Shown here in pieces: positions 42,088 through 54,900 of a stretch of 64,000 bases of DNA. The DNA is from Orychophragmus violaceus. Its lineage: Eukaryota > Streptophyta > Magnoliopsida > Brassicales > Brassicaceae. Below the pieces are notes generated by a model. The model worked only from the letters and a program-made list of their open reading frames with translations. It was not told the origin of the DNA and ran no database searches. The stretch spans positions 22,590,067 through 22,654,066 of the forward strand of contig CM058230.1 of assembly GCA_030180135.1 (NCBI GenBank), read 5' to 3'. A program made the translations under genes and the position numbers. Each line of letters starts with the position of its first letter. Positions within the stretch are counted from its first letter, which is position 1.

Positions 42088-44611
42088 TGTAACACCCCTT
42101 TCCCATTCTCCGCTGACCGTCGAGCTGACCGGTCAACAATCAAACAAGAACATGACCGATCGAACCCGAGCAAGTCGAACGGGAAAAGTTCGCCACAGGA
42201 CGAAGCCAAAGATAGTTCGGTTTGAGAAAAAGGCTCGCACCAATCTATCTCCGACTCCGCTATCCTCATATCCATAGTACAAGCATTACTACTTGCACTA
42301 CTTCAATGAGTTGTGTCGGTTCGGACTTAAACCTCATATCAGGGAAACAATTTCATTTTTAAGTAATCAAACGTTGAATACAACGTTTAACGGGTTTTAC
42401 AAACAATCATCAATATAAATATATAAACAATCAAAATCACGAATATAGCGCAGCTGCCAAACCGAAATAAAAACACCCAAAACCCCGAATTAAAACCCGT
42501 CACAAGCAACCCGAAGCTACACCGAGGACCTCCCGCGTCCGTCGCTGCTAAACCTGAAAAACACAAAAAGAGTCTAATGAGCGATCTAAGATCACCCAGT
42601 GAATCGGCTCCCCACTAAAGGCTTCTCATCTATCTAAAACTACAGATTCCCGCCCAAACCCAAAATAACAATCAGCAGGAATAAACGGTCGATCACGCAC
42701 TACCACGTCGTGATAAACCCACACACGATCAATGCCAAAATAAAGAGAATTAAGGAAATCGAAGGCACTGCGGCACATGTCCTCGATTAGACTCGGTCTA
42801 TCTAACGCGCGATAAAAGAATAATAAAACAATATTGGGCCCTACGATCTCGGTAACTTCCACGGGTTTACATCGTCACCTATATGGCAACTAACCCTCGG
42901 CTCCTAATCGTGTACACAAGGTCCCACGAATAGGACACCGTTCTCCGTCCATCGATACGCGGTGACTCCTGTTACCCCCGGTAACCTGAGTTTCCATGTG
43001 ATTCGGCCCTAGGACATGACCCCGTATTCTCCAAATCACACACCTACCGGCGTCACCCGATAAGTTAACACCATAACCAGAATCACCGTGATCCGGTTAG
43101 GTAAAACCCGAGGATCCAATCGGGTCGGAAGTACTGGAACGTACTAAGAAAACCTAGGCTCGCGGAACCTAACGCACCCTAGTATCCTAGTGCAGAAATG
43201 TAAACACGCAGACTCGCTGGGACTCTAACACAGATCACGCAATCAATAACAACAATAATAATCCCAACCATTCCGCAAGCCACTACACTACCCATATCAC
43301 CGCTCTGACTAGGTAAGATACCTAGTCAGCACTACTAACTTACCCGGTCCCGAGACCGGAGTAAGTGTCCACAACAACTGCTCGGCCCAACACCGAGCAG
43401 TCTAACAAGCCTGCACGCAAAGCTCAACACAGCACAATCATAACAATCAAACACGCAATCACAATCAATCACACAATCACCACAAGCAGGCCTATTAGGG
43501 TTTCTAAGTGTTTTACTTCATTCTCGTCCGCTACCTTGGGTTAGCGGATTGCTAACCCGTAGACGGCTCACAACACATCCCACTTCTTTATTAACCCATC
43601 CTAAGTATCTTTTAACAACATTCTCGATCTGTCGGTTTAGAGTTAGTAACTTACTAATTCCCCGACATATCAATATTAACTAGTTGATTCATTACCCAAT
43701 TCCCGCTAATAAACCTAAAACCCAATCCCGTTATAATATTCTATACGTTCGTTCAGGTTAAATTCATATTTTAAGGTTGTCTTAATTTCTCGTATATAGA
43801 TTCATTAATACTTGTTCTTTATACTTATATATATATATGCATATACGATCCTATTCAAACGATCTATATGAATGCAACAATCAATATTTTACTAGCAACC
43901 TAGCGGCACACAATCGGTTAATCTTTTTAATTCTAAAACCCTAATCATGCTTAATCGGTCCTATCCGGTTTATTATTAAACGTCCAATTAATTATTATTT
44001 ACTATTCAATTTGATTAACGGGTATGCAACCTAATACTACGGTTTAGTAATTTCCGGTCTAAATGATTTTACAAGTTTCCGAGCCGACTCACATAAGTAG
44101 TCGCGGAACGACAGCTCGATGTGAATATGAATTCCCAAGATACCCGATACAAATCCCGAACTTCCGAACCTCGAACTCCGAATCCCAAACACACCTGAGT
44201 CACTGCACCACTGAACCAATAAACCACTGATATAAACCGATCCAATTTACCCCAAAATAAACTGGTTTGATTAAACCGGTTTGAGATTGAACCGTTGACC
44301 GGTTCAACTCACTTTGACCCGGTTTAATCAACCTCAAACCATCTCCAAATTTCACACAGACTGTACCACTAAACCCCTTGAAGAACCGGCTGACTTTTGG
44401 CGGCGGAGAAGCTTCACCGGCGGCGGAGCTCCGGCGTTGACCACGGCGGCGAAGGGTTGACCGGCGGCGGAGGCTACTTTTCCGGCGACTTCCGACGGCG
44501 AACCACCTACAAATCTGCTCAGAATCACCAGATCTACTCATTTACAACCTCAAAATAACTAAAACTGATGAAGAAAAGGAAGGATCCCACAAACCCTAAA
44601 GAAGCGGTTGC

Positions 44612-45774
44612 TGATAGGTTCTAAGTTTTAATCCCTATACTAACTGCAAGTGCACAGTGATGTAGTTGTAGTACTTAGGGTATCGAATCCACAGGGACTC
44701 CGGTCAACGATAGATTATAAACTGTGAAGTTAAACTAGGAGAAAGCAATATGGGAAAGCAGTAAATCAAGCAAGCAGAAAGTAAACAAAGCGAGTTGTGA
44801 GCAAGGAAGCGAAGCGTTAGGTTTCAGGAGTTCTCAGGAAATCAGGAACGCAAGCAATCAATCTATCTAGATCTAATCAATAACTTTTCTAGAACTCAAA
44901 CACTGATATAGAATTAACCAAATTCCTTTGCGATAATTCTCTAAGTCTAAGTGCAGCAAACCAAACTTCCGTTTGCGAGAACTAACATATTAAACTAGCA
45001 TTAATTCCAAGTTTGATATGTTCACAATTAACCTGAACCAAACTTCCGTTTGCGAACAGTTTAATTGCTTATCTAGGTTCTTTCTAGTTAACTTAACCAA
45101 CTTCCGTTGAATTAATCAACCTAACATCATAACTCTGATTAGCTACTTCAGATTTAGTATTAAGAACAACTTAGATAAAGAACTAGCAGATATGAATCTC
45201 TACAGATTAATTAAACTATAATTCTCTGAAATCCCTAATGAGAATCCTTCAACCTAACAGGTAATCTACTCAGACATGTTCATCGAGACAGAAAATATCA
45301 TAAGTAGAAAACCAAATATCATAAAACAAAGTAAATATCTGGGGTTCAAAATCCTTTCTCTTTCGAGAACCGGATCAGCCCCTCAAACTCTCTCTGAATC
45401 AAAATAAAGCGTAGCCTAAACAATGGCTTAAAAACCCTTATATAATAGCTAAAACACGTTTTGGGCTTCTGTGTAAATATTCTGGGCTTTTTCTGCAAAA
45501 TCAGCTTTCTTCATTAAACCGTCGTTTGGCCCGACTCGCATATGCAACGATCGATGCCAAGAGTGCAACGATCGACGCATCTCTGAAATATCGACAGTGA
45601 ACTCTATGTCTCGGCCAAATTCTCCAATTAGCTCCAGAATGCTCCAATAACTCCAATTATGCTCCAAACGTGTCTAAACCTGTAAACATGCTAAAAAGAC
45701 TCCAAAACATAACATAAGACTCGATAAATAAGACATATACCATGGTTAAAACCGGTAAAATCCATGGTATATCA
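44612..45774 (-). repeat. 3' LTR of element D
   Basis: 1163 bp. GNRA hairpins on the sense strand lie at 44919-44930, 44962-44975, 45039-45052 and 45108-45119, all with GGAA loops. A CGATCG pair spaced 21 bp lies at about 45543-45578. Confidence 0.94.
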
Positions 45775-45788
45775 ACTCCCCCACACTT
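45775..45788 (-). other. Polypurine tract of element D
   Basis: AAGTGTGGGGGAGT on the minus strand at the LTR edge. Internal near-copies lie at 45940-45954 and 46684-46698. Confidence 0.9.
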
Positions 45789-47113
45789 AGCTCTTGCTTG
45801 TCCTCAAGCAAGTAAAGAACTAAAGCATAAGAAAAGAAGTTTGAAAACACAGAAACTCTTTTCGTCCTAGGAACTTTCACAATCTCATTCACTTAGTAAG
45901 CCACTGAAAACTTCCCTACAGAACTCAAGACCACAATGTACTTCCCCCACACTTAGCAACTGTCCCAAGTAAACTCCACAATCACATTCAAGCATTCAAA
46001 TTCTCCCTACTGACTTCTGCAAGTATTTAAGTGCGGTCTCACCTATGGAGTATCGATCAAAGGGCACATGGATTCTTACCTAGTCAGCTCTAGACCACCA
46101 TACTATCTTTCTCTAGTCCCTTTCTTCTCTTTCCCTTCTTTAACAACTGATTTTTCCCCATTGGGTATCATTTTATTTTTTTTATCAGTGTTCTTCCCGT
46201 TATGGGGTGTACTTTGGACACATTCCATGGATCACATGAGAGAAAATAGTGTTTGCTACCATTCCCATGACCACTTCGGAGTTACTAACTCATCCTCAGT
46301 TTATTATCTTTTTTTTTTTTTTTTTACTTTATAGAAGGGGAGAAGGGAACTAAATAGGACAGGTTTACAGGCTGTGTCAGAACTAACAGGGAATCCGACA
46401 CAAAGTATACCAAGCCCTTAGGTGAGAAAATCTAAGTCAGTATTAAGGTTGAAGTCAGTAAAAGGATCCTCTGATACCTGAAGTGATGTGGGTGTCCTCA
46501 GTAGGTTGATCTGTGTCTGAGTTTTCTAACAGTCATAGAGGCTCTGCAAGTCTGTCCAATGGTCACTTAGTTTCTGTTCAAGCGAAAATTTTCCTCGAAA
46601 AATCATAGTTTCATACAAATTTTGACTCAATAAAACAAATTTTGAAAAAAAAACTAATAAAACAAAAGCGTGCGTCAGTAGCTTCCTCCCCCACACTTGA
46701 ACTACACTGTCCCCAGTGTAATCAAAGCATGAGCTCGGTGAAAGAATAATCAAATTGAAGAACAAACCGAAAAGTTGCAGATTACTTACCTGTCGTCGCC
46801 CTGTGTCGATCGATGCCACAAGGGTGTCGATCGATGCAAGGCGAATATGCTTGCGGTTATTGAGATAACCGGTGTCTGAACTGCAATCGAATCGGTAAAC
46901 CACAAATCGCGACTGCATCGACCGATGCACTAGGTGTGTCGATCGATGCAATGCGACTTTGTTTGTTTCTCAGCTTCTGAACGCACTTAAACAGAAAAAT
47001 TAAAAATACCAAATCAAAACGAAAAACAAAAACAATAACGAACCTAACAGTGGGTTGCCTCCCACTCAGCGCTTGTTTAAAGTCAGTAGCTTGACTATGG
47101 GAAGAGATCAGAT
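45789..47113 (-). other. Non-coding block of element D
   Basis: Same block as in A, B and C. It has two-core modules at 46804-46845 and 46915-46955 and the post-gag hairpin AGTGGG-AGGCAA-CCCACT at 47049-47066. The antisense frame lies at 46068-46334. Confidence 0.8.
46068..46334 (+). other. Conserved antisense frame in D
   Basis: 88 codons opposite to D, starting MDSYLVSSRPPYYLSL, colinear with the antisense frames in C and B. It ends in a poly-T run coding phenylalanines. Coding status is unproven. Confidence 0.3.
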
Positions 47114-48343
47114 TCATGGGGGTTTCAACAGAGACTTTGAGTGTCTCTGTGAATATCTCTTCATCCAAGGAGGTGTATAGGCTTTCAGATCATGATGCTT
47201 CCCAAGGAAAGAGAAATCAGAATCAGGGCGGGAGCGAAGCTTGAACGGTCTACTGCGTTTTCCTGCATTTAAAACAATGTGATCAGAAGGTTTAAGCTTA
47301 GGTGATTTGTACCTTACCTTTGGTGCAGATCTGATGTTTGGGACTTTTTGCTTATGAGCAGTTGCAGGTACTGAAGATGTTAGAGCAGGTTCAAGAGGAA
47401 CTGCCATCTTCTTCTTTCCACTATCAGATACTGTAGTTCCACCAATCTGAACTTCTTCTTTCAGATGACCATCAGTGGAGATTATCTCCTTTGCATGAAC
47501 TCGCGAAGTTTCAACTGGTGGTGTTCTATTCACCTTCTTATCCATCACTTTCATGCAGTTAGCCACTTCTAGCTCTTTTCTGGAAGGTTTAGGAACCTTA
47601 GGATATGGCACCGGGGGCTTGTAAGCTTGTTCTGGTACTATTGCAGGTTTCTGGACATGTGTGCGTTCTATGTCGATCGTTGCATAATGTGTGTCGATCG
47701 ATGCAAGGCGATTCTGTTTCTCGAAAGAACTCGAAATTGCCGTCAGAATGGCGTGTCGATCGTCACTAAGGGGGTGTCGATCGATGCATGTATCAGGCAG
47801 ACAATATTCATCCAGAAAATCCGAGATTATGCTCTCTTCTTCTTCCAGCAAGTCAATCTCATCCCTTATGTTCACAGCATTGATGTGCAGCTTCTGTTCA
47901 GCTCTCTTAGCTTCATTCCGCCTCTCTATTGCTGCATCTGCTCGTTCAATTTTGATATCCAGCTCCTCCATATGTGTGCTCAGAGATTCGAACTTCTCAC
48001 TCAAATCTTCAATCAACGCATCAATCTTTGAGTTGAAGGACATATCAATCTGTTGTTGTCTCTCAAGATACTGCTCCATCATGATTTCCATTCTGCTCTC
48101 ATGAGCTGTAGGTGCAGGCGGTACTTGGTAAGAAGAAACACCATAGTCCCTCGAGAAGGCATTGCCCTGTTGCTGGAAAGGTCCCTGAAAAGCTGATTCC
48201 TGACTGTAGAATTCATTCCCTCCAACGCAGTTGACAGCTTCTTGCTCATACTTTCCAAGTACAAGACTATGTAGATAGTCAACTTTACTCTTCAACTCAG
48301 TTATCTGCGATTTATCAATCCCTGGACTAAAGAAATCATACAT
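47114..48343 (-). CDS. Gag-like protein lacking the capsid core (element D)
   Basis: Intact frame from the first ATG (48343). The frame is open upstream from a GTG at 48418 and through the acceptor-like site at 48459. It contains a glutamine-rich segment and a coiled coil (NSKIDALIEDLSEKFESLST). An acidic stretch and a lysine/proline-rich tail follow, ending TPPWMKRYSQRHSKSLLKPP. The tail nearly matches that of B. The capsid domain, protease and pol are absent. CGATCG modules at 47665-47790 are read as SIDT, CIDRH or DDRH, so the peptide differs while the DNA motif is kept. The role is unknown. Confidence 0.8.
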   Translation of the reverse strand: MYDFFSPGIDKSQITELKSKVDYLHSLVLGKYEQEAVNCVGGNEFYSQESAFQGPFQQQGNAFSRDYGVSSYQVPPAPTAHESRMEIMMEQYLERQQQIDMSFNSKIDALIEDLSEKFESLSTHMEELDIKIERADAAIERRNEAKRAEQKLHINAVNIRDEIDLLEEEESIISDFLDEYCLPDTCIDRHPLSDDRHAILTAISSSFEKQNRLASIDTHYATIDIERTHVQKPAIVPEQAYKPPVPYPKVPKPSRKELEVANCMKVMDKKVNRTPPVETSRVHAKEIISTDGHLKEEVQIGGTTVSDSGKKKMAVPLEPALTSSVPATAHKQKVPNIRSAPKVRYKSPKLKPSDHIVLNAGKRSRPFKLRSRPDSDFSFLGKHHDLKAYTPPWMKRYSQRHSKSLLKPP

Positions 48344-48354
48344 CTTTCTTACGA

Positions 48355-48450
48355 TATGTGTCGATCGATGCAGTGGAAGCGTCGATCGATGCAAGCGCAA
48401 TGATGTGACGATCGACACACAGGACCGTGTCGATCGATGCAGGGCGATTA
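48355..48450. repeat. CGATCG module cluster next to the D gag start
   Basis: Four cores in two pairs (about 48361/48382 and 48409/48430), spaced about 21 bp, directly upstream of the gag ATG. It matches the leader clusters of A (8431-8515) and C (36184-36270). Confidence 0.75.
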
Positions 48451-48563
48451 CAGGCGTACCTGAAACGCAAGAAACAGAAAAAAAAAAAAATTAGTGAAAA
48501 AAAACAAAAAACGAAAAACCTAGTCTAAACCCTAAGTTCAAATCTATCGGAGACTCAAAAGAG

Positions 48564-48581
48564 TCCCCGGCAACGGCGCCA
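48564..48581 (-). other. Primer binding site of element D (tRNA-Asp type)
   Basis: TGGCGCCGTTGCCGGGGA on the minus strand, six bases from the LTR at 48588. Confidence 0.92.
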
Positions 48582-49687
48582 AAAACTTGATAGGTTCTAA
48601 GTTTTAATCCCTATACTAACTGCAAGTGCACAGTGATGTAGTTGTAGTACTTAGGGTATCGAATCCACAGGGACTCCGGTCAACGATAGATTATAAACTG
48701 TCAAGTTAAACTAGGAGAAAGCAATATGGGAAAGCAGTAAATCAAGCAAGCAGAAAGTAAACAAAGCGAGTTGTGAGCAAGGAAGCGAAGCGTTAGGTTT
48801 CAGGAGTTCTTAGGAAATCAGGAACGCAAGCAATCAATCTATCTAGATCTAATCAATAACTGTTCTAGAACTCAAACACTGATATAGAATTAACCAAATT
48901 CCTTTGCGATAATTCTCTAAGTCTAAGTGCAGCAAACCAAACTTCCGTTTGCGAGAACTAACAGATTAAACTAGCATTAATTCCAAGTTTGATATGTTCA
49001 CAATTAACCTGAACCAAACTTCCGTTTGCGAACAGTTTAATTGCTTATCTAGGTTCTTTCTAGTTAACTTAACCAACTTCCGTTGAATTAATCAACCTAA
49101 CATCATAACTCTGATTAGCTACTTCAGATTTAGCATTAAGAACAACTTAGATAAAGAACTAGCAGATATGAATCTCTACAGATTAATTAAACTATAATTC
49201 TCTGAAATCCCTAATGAGAATCCTTCAACCTAACATGTAATCTACTCAGACATGTTCATCGAGACAGAAAATATCATAAGTAGAAAACCAAATATCATAA
49301 AACAAAGTAAATATCTGGGGTTCAAAATCCTTTCTCTTTCGAGAACCGGATCAGCCCCTCAAACTCTCTCTGAATCAAAATAAAGCGTAGCCTAAAAAAA
49401 TGGCTTAAAAACCCTTATATAATAGCTAAAACACGTTTTGGGCTTCTGTGTAAATATTCTGGGCTTTTTCTGCAAAATCAGCTTTCTTCATTAAACCGTC
49501 GTTTGGCCCGACTCGCATATGCAACGATCGATGCCAAGAGTGCAACGATCGACGCATCTCTGAAATATCGACAGTGAACTCTATGTCTCGGCCAAATTCT
49601 CCAATTAGCTCCAGAATGCTCCAATAACTCCAATTATGCTCCAAACGTGTCTAAACCTGTAAACATACTAAAAAGACTCCAAAACAT

Positions 49688-50362
49688 TGTTGGAATTGTG
49701 TCCAGTAATCTCGGTACTGTCTCTAGAAAGTAAGAGTATGTCAATGATCAGACATAAGTCATATAATACTGGGGGTCATGATGGCTTGCTAGAGTCCGCT
49801 CATGATCTATAAGTCTTGGACTTATTGCCTTTATTATATGATCCCATATGGGTCACACGCCTAAGCTAACAGGAAAATCTGTAGGAATGATTGACAGAAG
49901 TACGGTAAAAGTGCTAGGCATTTACTGTACTTAGAGATTAAAGGGTTCAGCAATCGTGTGTCGATCGATACACAAGGTGTGTCGATCGACACAGTGCGTG
50001 AACGCCTAGGAAATAATAAGACCGAGAATTGGGCCCGAAAGCCCATGAGAACTAAGACAGGTTTTAAATGAATAAAACCTGACCTAGCTCTCTAATTCTC
50101 TCCAAGTCTGCGCCTCTCTCTCTCTCTCTCTGTCGCCTCCCTCCTCGTGGTCTAGCAGCCAGATTCCTTTGCGTGCGTGTGTGAACCTTTGGAGGATCCA
50201 TCCCTTGGTGGCTCTCTGATCTCTGACCTGTTCTCCCTTTCCGCTGCACAAAACAGGTAAAAGGTGAGATCAATATTGTTTCTATTCAAGAGAACCTAGA
50301 TCAGCATGTTTAGGATAATCTGAATCTGAGAATTGAATCAGGATTGACTAAACATTCCTTCA
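49688..50362 (+). repeat. 5' LTR of element E
   Basis: 675 bp. A two-core module at about 49965-50003 reads GTGTCGATCGATACACAAGG then TGTGTCGATCGACACA, and its spacer matches that in the LTR of A. CT-rich sequence near 50108-50130. Confidence 0.95.
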
Positions 50363-50363
50363 G

Positions 50364-50375
50364 TGGTATCAGAGC
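50364..50375 (+). other. Primer binding site of element E (initiator Met)
   Basis: TGGTATCAGAGC, one base after the LTR, complementary to the 3' end of initiator tRNA-Met. Confidence 0.95.
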
Positions 50376-51928
50376 TATTGGTTCTGGTTTTTCTTGTTTA
50401 GATTCATGTTTAGGACTGTTTAAAGAGGTGTTTTTGAATCAATCTACTGATAAGATTAAAACACTTAAGAAACAAGAAATGAATCCTAAACAAACAGTTG
50501 AAAAATCGCATGACCAAGCTATATTGATTTGGTATGCGACCTAAACTGATTTTTGCATCGACTGAGATCGCATTGCATCGATCGATGCAATGCATGGATC
50601 GATCGTTGCAACCGCGAGAGATTGAACACGATCGCATGGATCGATCAAACGATCGCATGGATCTCGCGAGAATCTCTCGGCCAAATCTGTTAACCGTTCG
50701 TGCACGCGTGAGAGCATCGATCGATGCAGGATCGATGCACGATCGATGCAGGATCGATGCTGAGAGCGTCGATCGATGCGGTTAGGGTTTTTGCTCGGTT
50801 TAATTTAATTAAAACTTAAACCGTCACGGTTTAATAAACAGACTTAATAAATTTATTAAGTTCTGGTTAAACCGGGATAAGAAATCCAATGTCGAAATAA
50901 TTATTGGATTTAGTGCCTAAACCAGGATTTTCTAATTTGATTTGGTTGGACCAAATAAATTGAGAAAATCCGGTTTGGTAAATAACCGGTTGACAATTGT
51001 GGTCGTCGTAGTAATTAATTTTGGTTAGACCAATTTTAATGAACCAGACCGGTTATGTCATTTAATTGGACAATTGGGTCATGTCTTGGACATGGACCAA
51101 TTCTTGGGCCTCGGGCCAAGAAGTTAAAACAATTGGGCCAATTATTTGAGTCTTTCTTCAGATTAATTTAAAATTTATTTTATAAAATTATAAAGTCGAT
51201 TTTAAATTAAAGTTTCCGAAATTTTGAAATTAGAAAGTTTCTTAAAATAGAAGTTTCTGAATTTGCATGTTTTTGGATTTTAAGAAATTTCTAAAGTTAG
51301 AAAGTTTCCGTTTTTAGAAAGTTTCCAATTTTAGAAAGTTTCCAAAAATAGTAGGTTTTCAAAAATAGAAAGTTTCCCGAAATAGTAATCTTCTATTTTG
51401 GGAATGAAATTTTAATAAACCTACGAACCTCAAATAATATCAAGCGTTGGATGTCTTGTCCAGGCTATGTCAGCTGTCGAAGCCCATTCAATTGTATTCA
51501 TGGCCTTACAGTGTGAGGGTGTCTACTTTTGCGTGGATAAGACGGTTTGTGATTCATAAATGTCATTGGGAGTCCCAGACATTAATGATTACATGACTGT
51601 ATAGTCTGGTTTTCTTGACTAGGCCATCGGGAGTCCCGGGCCTTGAGACATCAGAGTGGATTGGGCCTCGGGCCCAGATTCACAACCAAGAGTTATATCA
51701 CGGATATAATTAGCCGACATAGGGCTTACAGATATAAGCTAAGATTGGGTGATGGCCAGTGGCCCACTTTAATCTTAGTTATATGTGGATCTTGGTATCA
51801 TTATATTCTATTGAGGGTAACTTATGTTATTGAATATAATGCGTGATTAATCATATTAAAATTTAAGACGAGATTAATCATATTGAACATATTAACTAAT
51901 AACCTTTTTATTTATATATATTTCAGCT
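50376..51928 (+). other. Long leader of element E
   Basis: 1.55 kb without a supported gene. It contains a dense CGATCG/GATCGATGCA cluster (50569-50785) and then AT-rich sequence with repeated AGAAAGTTTC phrases (51230-51390). The 83-codon frame over the cluster is repeat-derived. Confidence 0.75.
50569..50785. repeat. Dense CGATCG/GATCGATGCA cluster in the copia leader
   Basis: More than ten GATCGAT or CGATCG cores in about 215 bp, including TGCATCGATCGATGCA (a full palindrome) near 50575-50590 and four closely spaced GATCGATGC units at 50717-50780. Confidence 0.85.
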
Positions 51929-54900
51929 ATGACTACTACAAGCACTCAAAACACATTCTCAATCCGGTCTGTTCTCGAGAAGGAGAAGCTGACTGGAACG
52001 AACTTCCTGACGTGGTCAAGGAACTTGAGGCTGGTCCTCAAGCAGGAGAAGAAGGATTATGTCCTTCGTGATCCTCTCCCCGAGAGGCCTGCTAACAATG
52101 CCGCCAGGACTCTGCATAATGCTTGGGAAAAGCATTCGTCAGATGAAAATGATGTGTATTGCCTTATGTTGGCGACAATGACTGGTGAGCTGCAAAAGCA
52201 GTTCGAGAGTGTATTGTCACCAATTGAGATAATGGCAAACCTGAAATCGCTTTTTCAGGAGCAAGCAAGGACTGAGAGGTTTCAGACTGTTAAGAACCTC
52301 TTAGACTGTAAGTTGGCTGCGAATGCGGCAGTGAGTCCTCATGTCTTGAAGATGATGGGTTATCTCGATCATCTTCAGAAACTCGACTGTCCTATCAGCC
52401 AAGAACTTGCCTGCGACATCATTCTGCAGTCATTACCTGCAAGCTATGATCAGTTCATTCTGAACTTTAACATGCATGGCTTGAGTAAGACATTGCCTGA
52501 GCTTCACGGAATGCTCAGGACTGCAGAGCCCAACTTGAGGAAAACCGCCAAGGACCCCAATGTGCTTATGGTGCAAAAGGGCAAGGGGTTTAAGAAATCC
52601 TCTGCTAAGGATAAGGGAAAGGCCAAGGCTGTCCAAGTCGCGGACAAGGACACGCCAAAGCCCAAGCCCAAGTCCAAGGCTGAGCCTACTGACATATGCA
52701 GGTTCTGTAAAGAACCAGGGCATTGGAGGAGAGAATGTAAGAAATTCCAAGAAGGTCTAAAGGAATTGAAGAAGAAGACTCTCGAGACTTCTTCGACAGG
52801 TATTTTTGTTATAGAAGTTAATACAACTACTTCTGATAATACCTCATGGGTTATGGATACTGGTTGTGGGGCTCATATTTGTACTAATATGCAGGCACTC
52901 AGCAACAGTAGAAGGCTGAAGCAAGGACAAGTGGAGCTACGAGTTGGGAATGGAGCGAAAGTTCCAGCACTAGCTGTAGGCACATACTTGTTGTCTTTAC
53001 CTTCGGGATTGATTTTAGAACTTAATAATTGTTATTTTGTACCTGCTATAAGCAGGAATATTATTTCAATTTCTTTGTTGGATTTGGAAGGTTATGATTT
53101 TTCAGTTAAGAATAAATTATGTTCCTTCAATCGCAACAATTTGTTCTATGGTTGTGCCCCTCTTACGAATGGGCTTTACATACTCGATCAATCCGCGCCA
53201 ATTTATAACATTAATACCAAACGGTTCAAACCTAATGAGGAGAACCGAACGTTTCTATGGCATTGTCGTTTAGGGCACATCAGCGAGAAACGCATCAAGA
53301 GGCTCCATTCGAATGGACTTCTTGGCTCATTTGACTTTGAGTCATGTGAGAAATGCGAATCCTGCATGATGGGCAAAATGACACGGGCCCCCTTTAATAA
53401 ACCTAACGAGAGGGCCAGTGACTTATTGGGCCTGATACACACTGATGTGTGTGGCCCAATGTCCACAAATGCAAGAGGAAACTATCAGTACTTCATTACC
53501 TTCACTGATGATTTCAGTAGGTATGGATATGTTTATTTAATGAAACATAAGTCTGAATCTTTTGAGAAGTTCAGAGAATTCCAAAATGAAGTACAGAACC
53601 AACTTGGTAAAAGCATTAAGGCTCTTCGGTCCGACCGAGGAGGAGAATACTTAAGCCAAGAATTCAGTGATCATCTAAGAGAGTGTGGGATCGTATCCCA
53701 ACTCACTCCTCCCGGAACACCTCAATGGAACGGTGTGTCTGAGAGGAGAAATCGGACCTTATTGGATATGGTTCGATCTATGATGAGTCACACAGACCTT
53801 CCAATATCCCTTTGGGGATATGCTCTGCTAACAGCAGTGTTCACTCTAAATAGAGCGCCATCGAAAGCAGTAGCAAAGACACCATATGAATTATGGACTG
53901 GAGTGGCTCCAGTGCTGTCTTATCTAAGAATTTGGGGTTGTGAAGCCTATGTCAAGAGATTAATCTCAGATAAGCTTACACCAAAGTCTGATAAATGCTA
54001 CTTCATTGGTTATCCGAAGGAAACCAAGGCTTATTACTTCTATCTACGTTCCGAGAACAAGATCTTTGTTGCCCGGGATTGTAACTTTCTTGAGAGAGAG
54101 TTTCTCTCTAAGAAAGACAGTGGGAGTAAGGTACTGCTTGAAGAAATTCAAGATGAACAGGATACTGCTCAACCTAATGAGGAAGAGCAGCAGGAGGACC
54201 TACAAGAAATTGTAGAGCCTGAACCTGTAGTACCTGAAGTTCGAAGATCCGGGAGGATCCGTCACGAACCCGAGAGATATCAAGGATTCCTCGTGACTGA
54301 CTGTCATGATCTTTTGATCATTGATGGTGATGAACCATCGAACTTCAATCAAGCCATGATGGGCCCAGATTCCTCTAAGTGGCGTAAGGCCACTGATTCC
54401 GAAATGGACTCCATGTCGGTCAACCAAGTGTTTTCGTTGGTTGACTTACCCGCTGGTGTAAAAGCCATCGAGTGCAAATGGATCTTCAAGAAGAAGATTG
54501 ACGTGGATGGAAATGTCCAGATTTATAAAGCCAGGTTGGTGGCAAAAGGTTTCAGACAAGTTCACGGTGTGGATTACGATGAAACCTATTCACCAGTGGC
54601 TATGATGAAATCTATTCGGATTCTACTAGCAACTGCAGCTTTTCATGATTATGAAATTTGGCAGATGGACGTGAAAACCGCCTTCCTGAATGGTATTCTG
54701 GAAGAGGATGTGTATATGACGCAACCTGACGGTTACATAGATCCAAAGAATGCTGGGAAAGTATGCAAGCTTCATAAATCCATTTATGGATTGAAGAAAG
54801 CATCGAGGAGCTGGAATCTTCGTTTTGATGAAGCAATCAAGCAATTTGACTTCATCAGAAACGAAGAAGAACAATGCGTGTATAAGAAAACTAGTGGGAG

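Noticed and set aside
48344..48418. Extra N-terminal 25 residues of the D gag-like protein
   Set aside because: They begin at a GTG inside a CGATCG module; the first ATG is at 48343.
49861..50046. 61-codon minus frame repeated at 56930-57115
   Set aside because: Both copies lie in the LTRs of E; the SIDT peptides come from the CGATCG module.
50534..50785. 83-codon frame over the copia leader cluster
   Set aside because: Composition is dictated by GATCGATG repeats (DRM, HRS runs); no support as a gene.
52433..52750. Antisense frame in the copia gag region
   Set aside because: Shadow of the sense polyprotein; no initiation context or motif.
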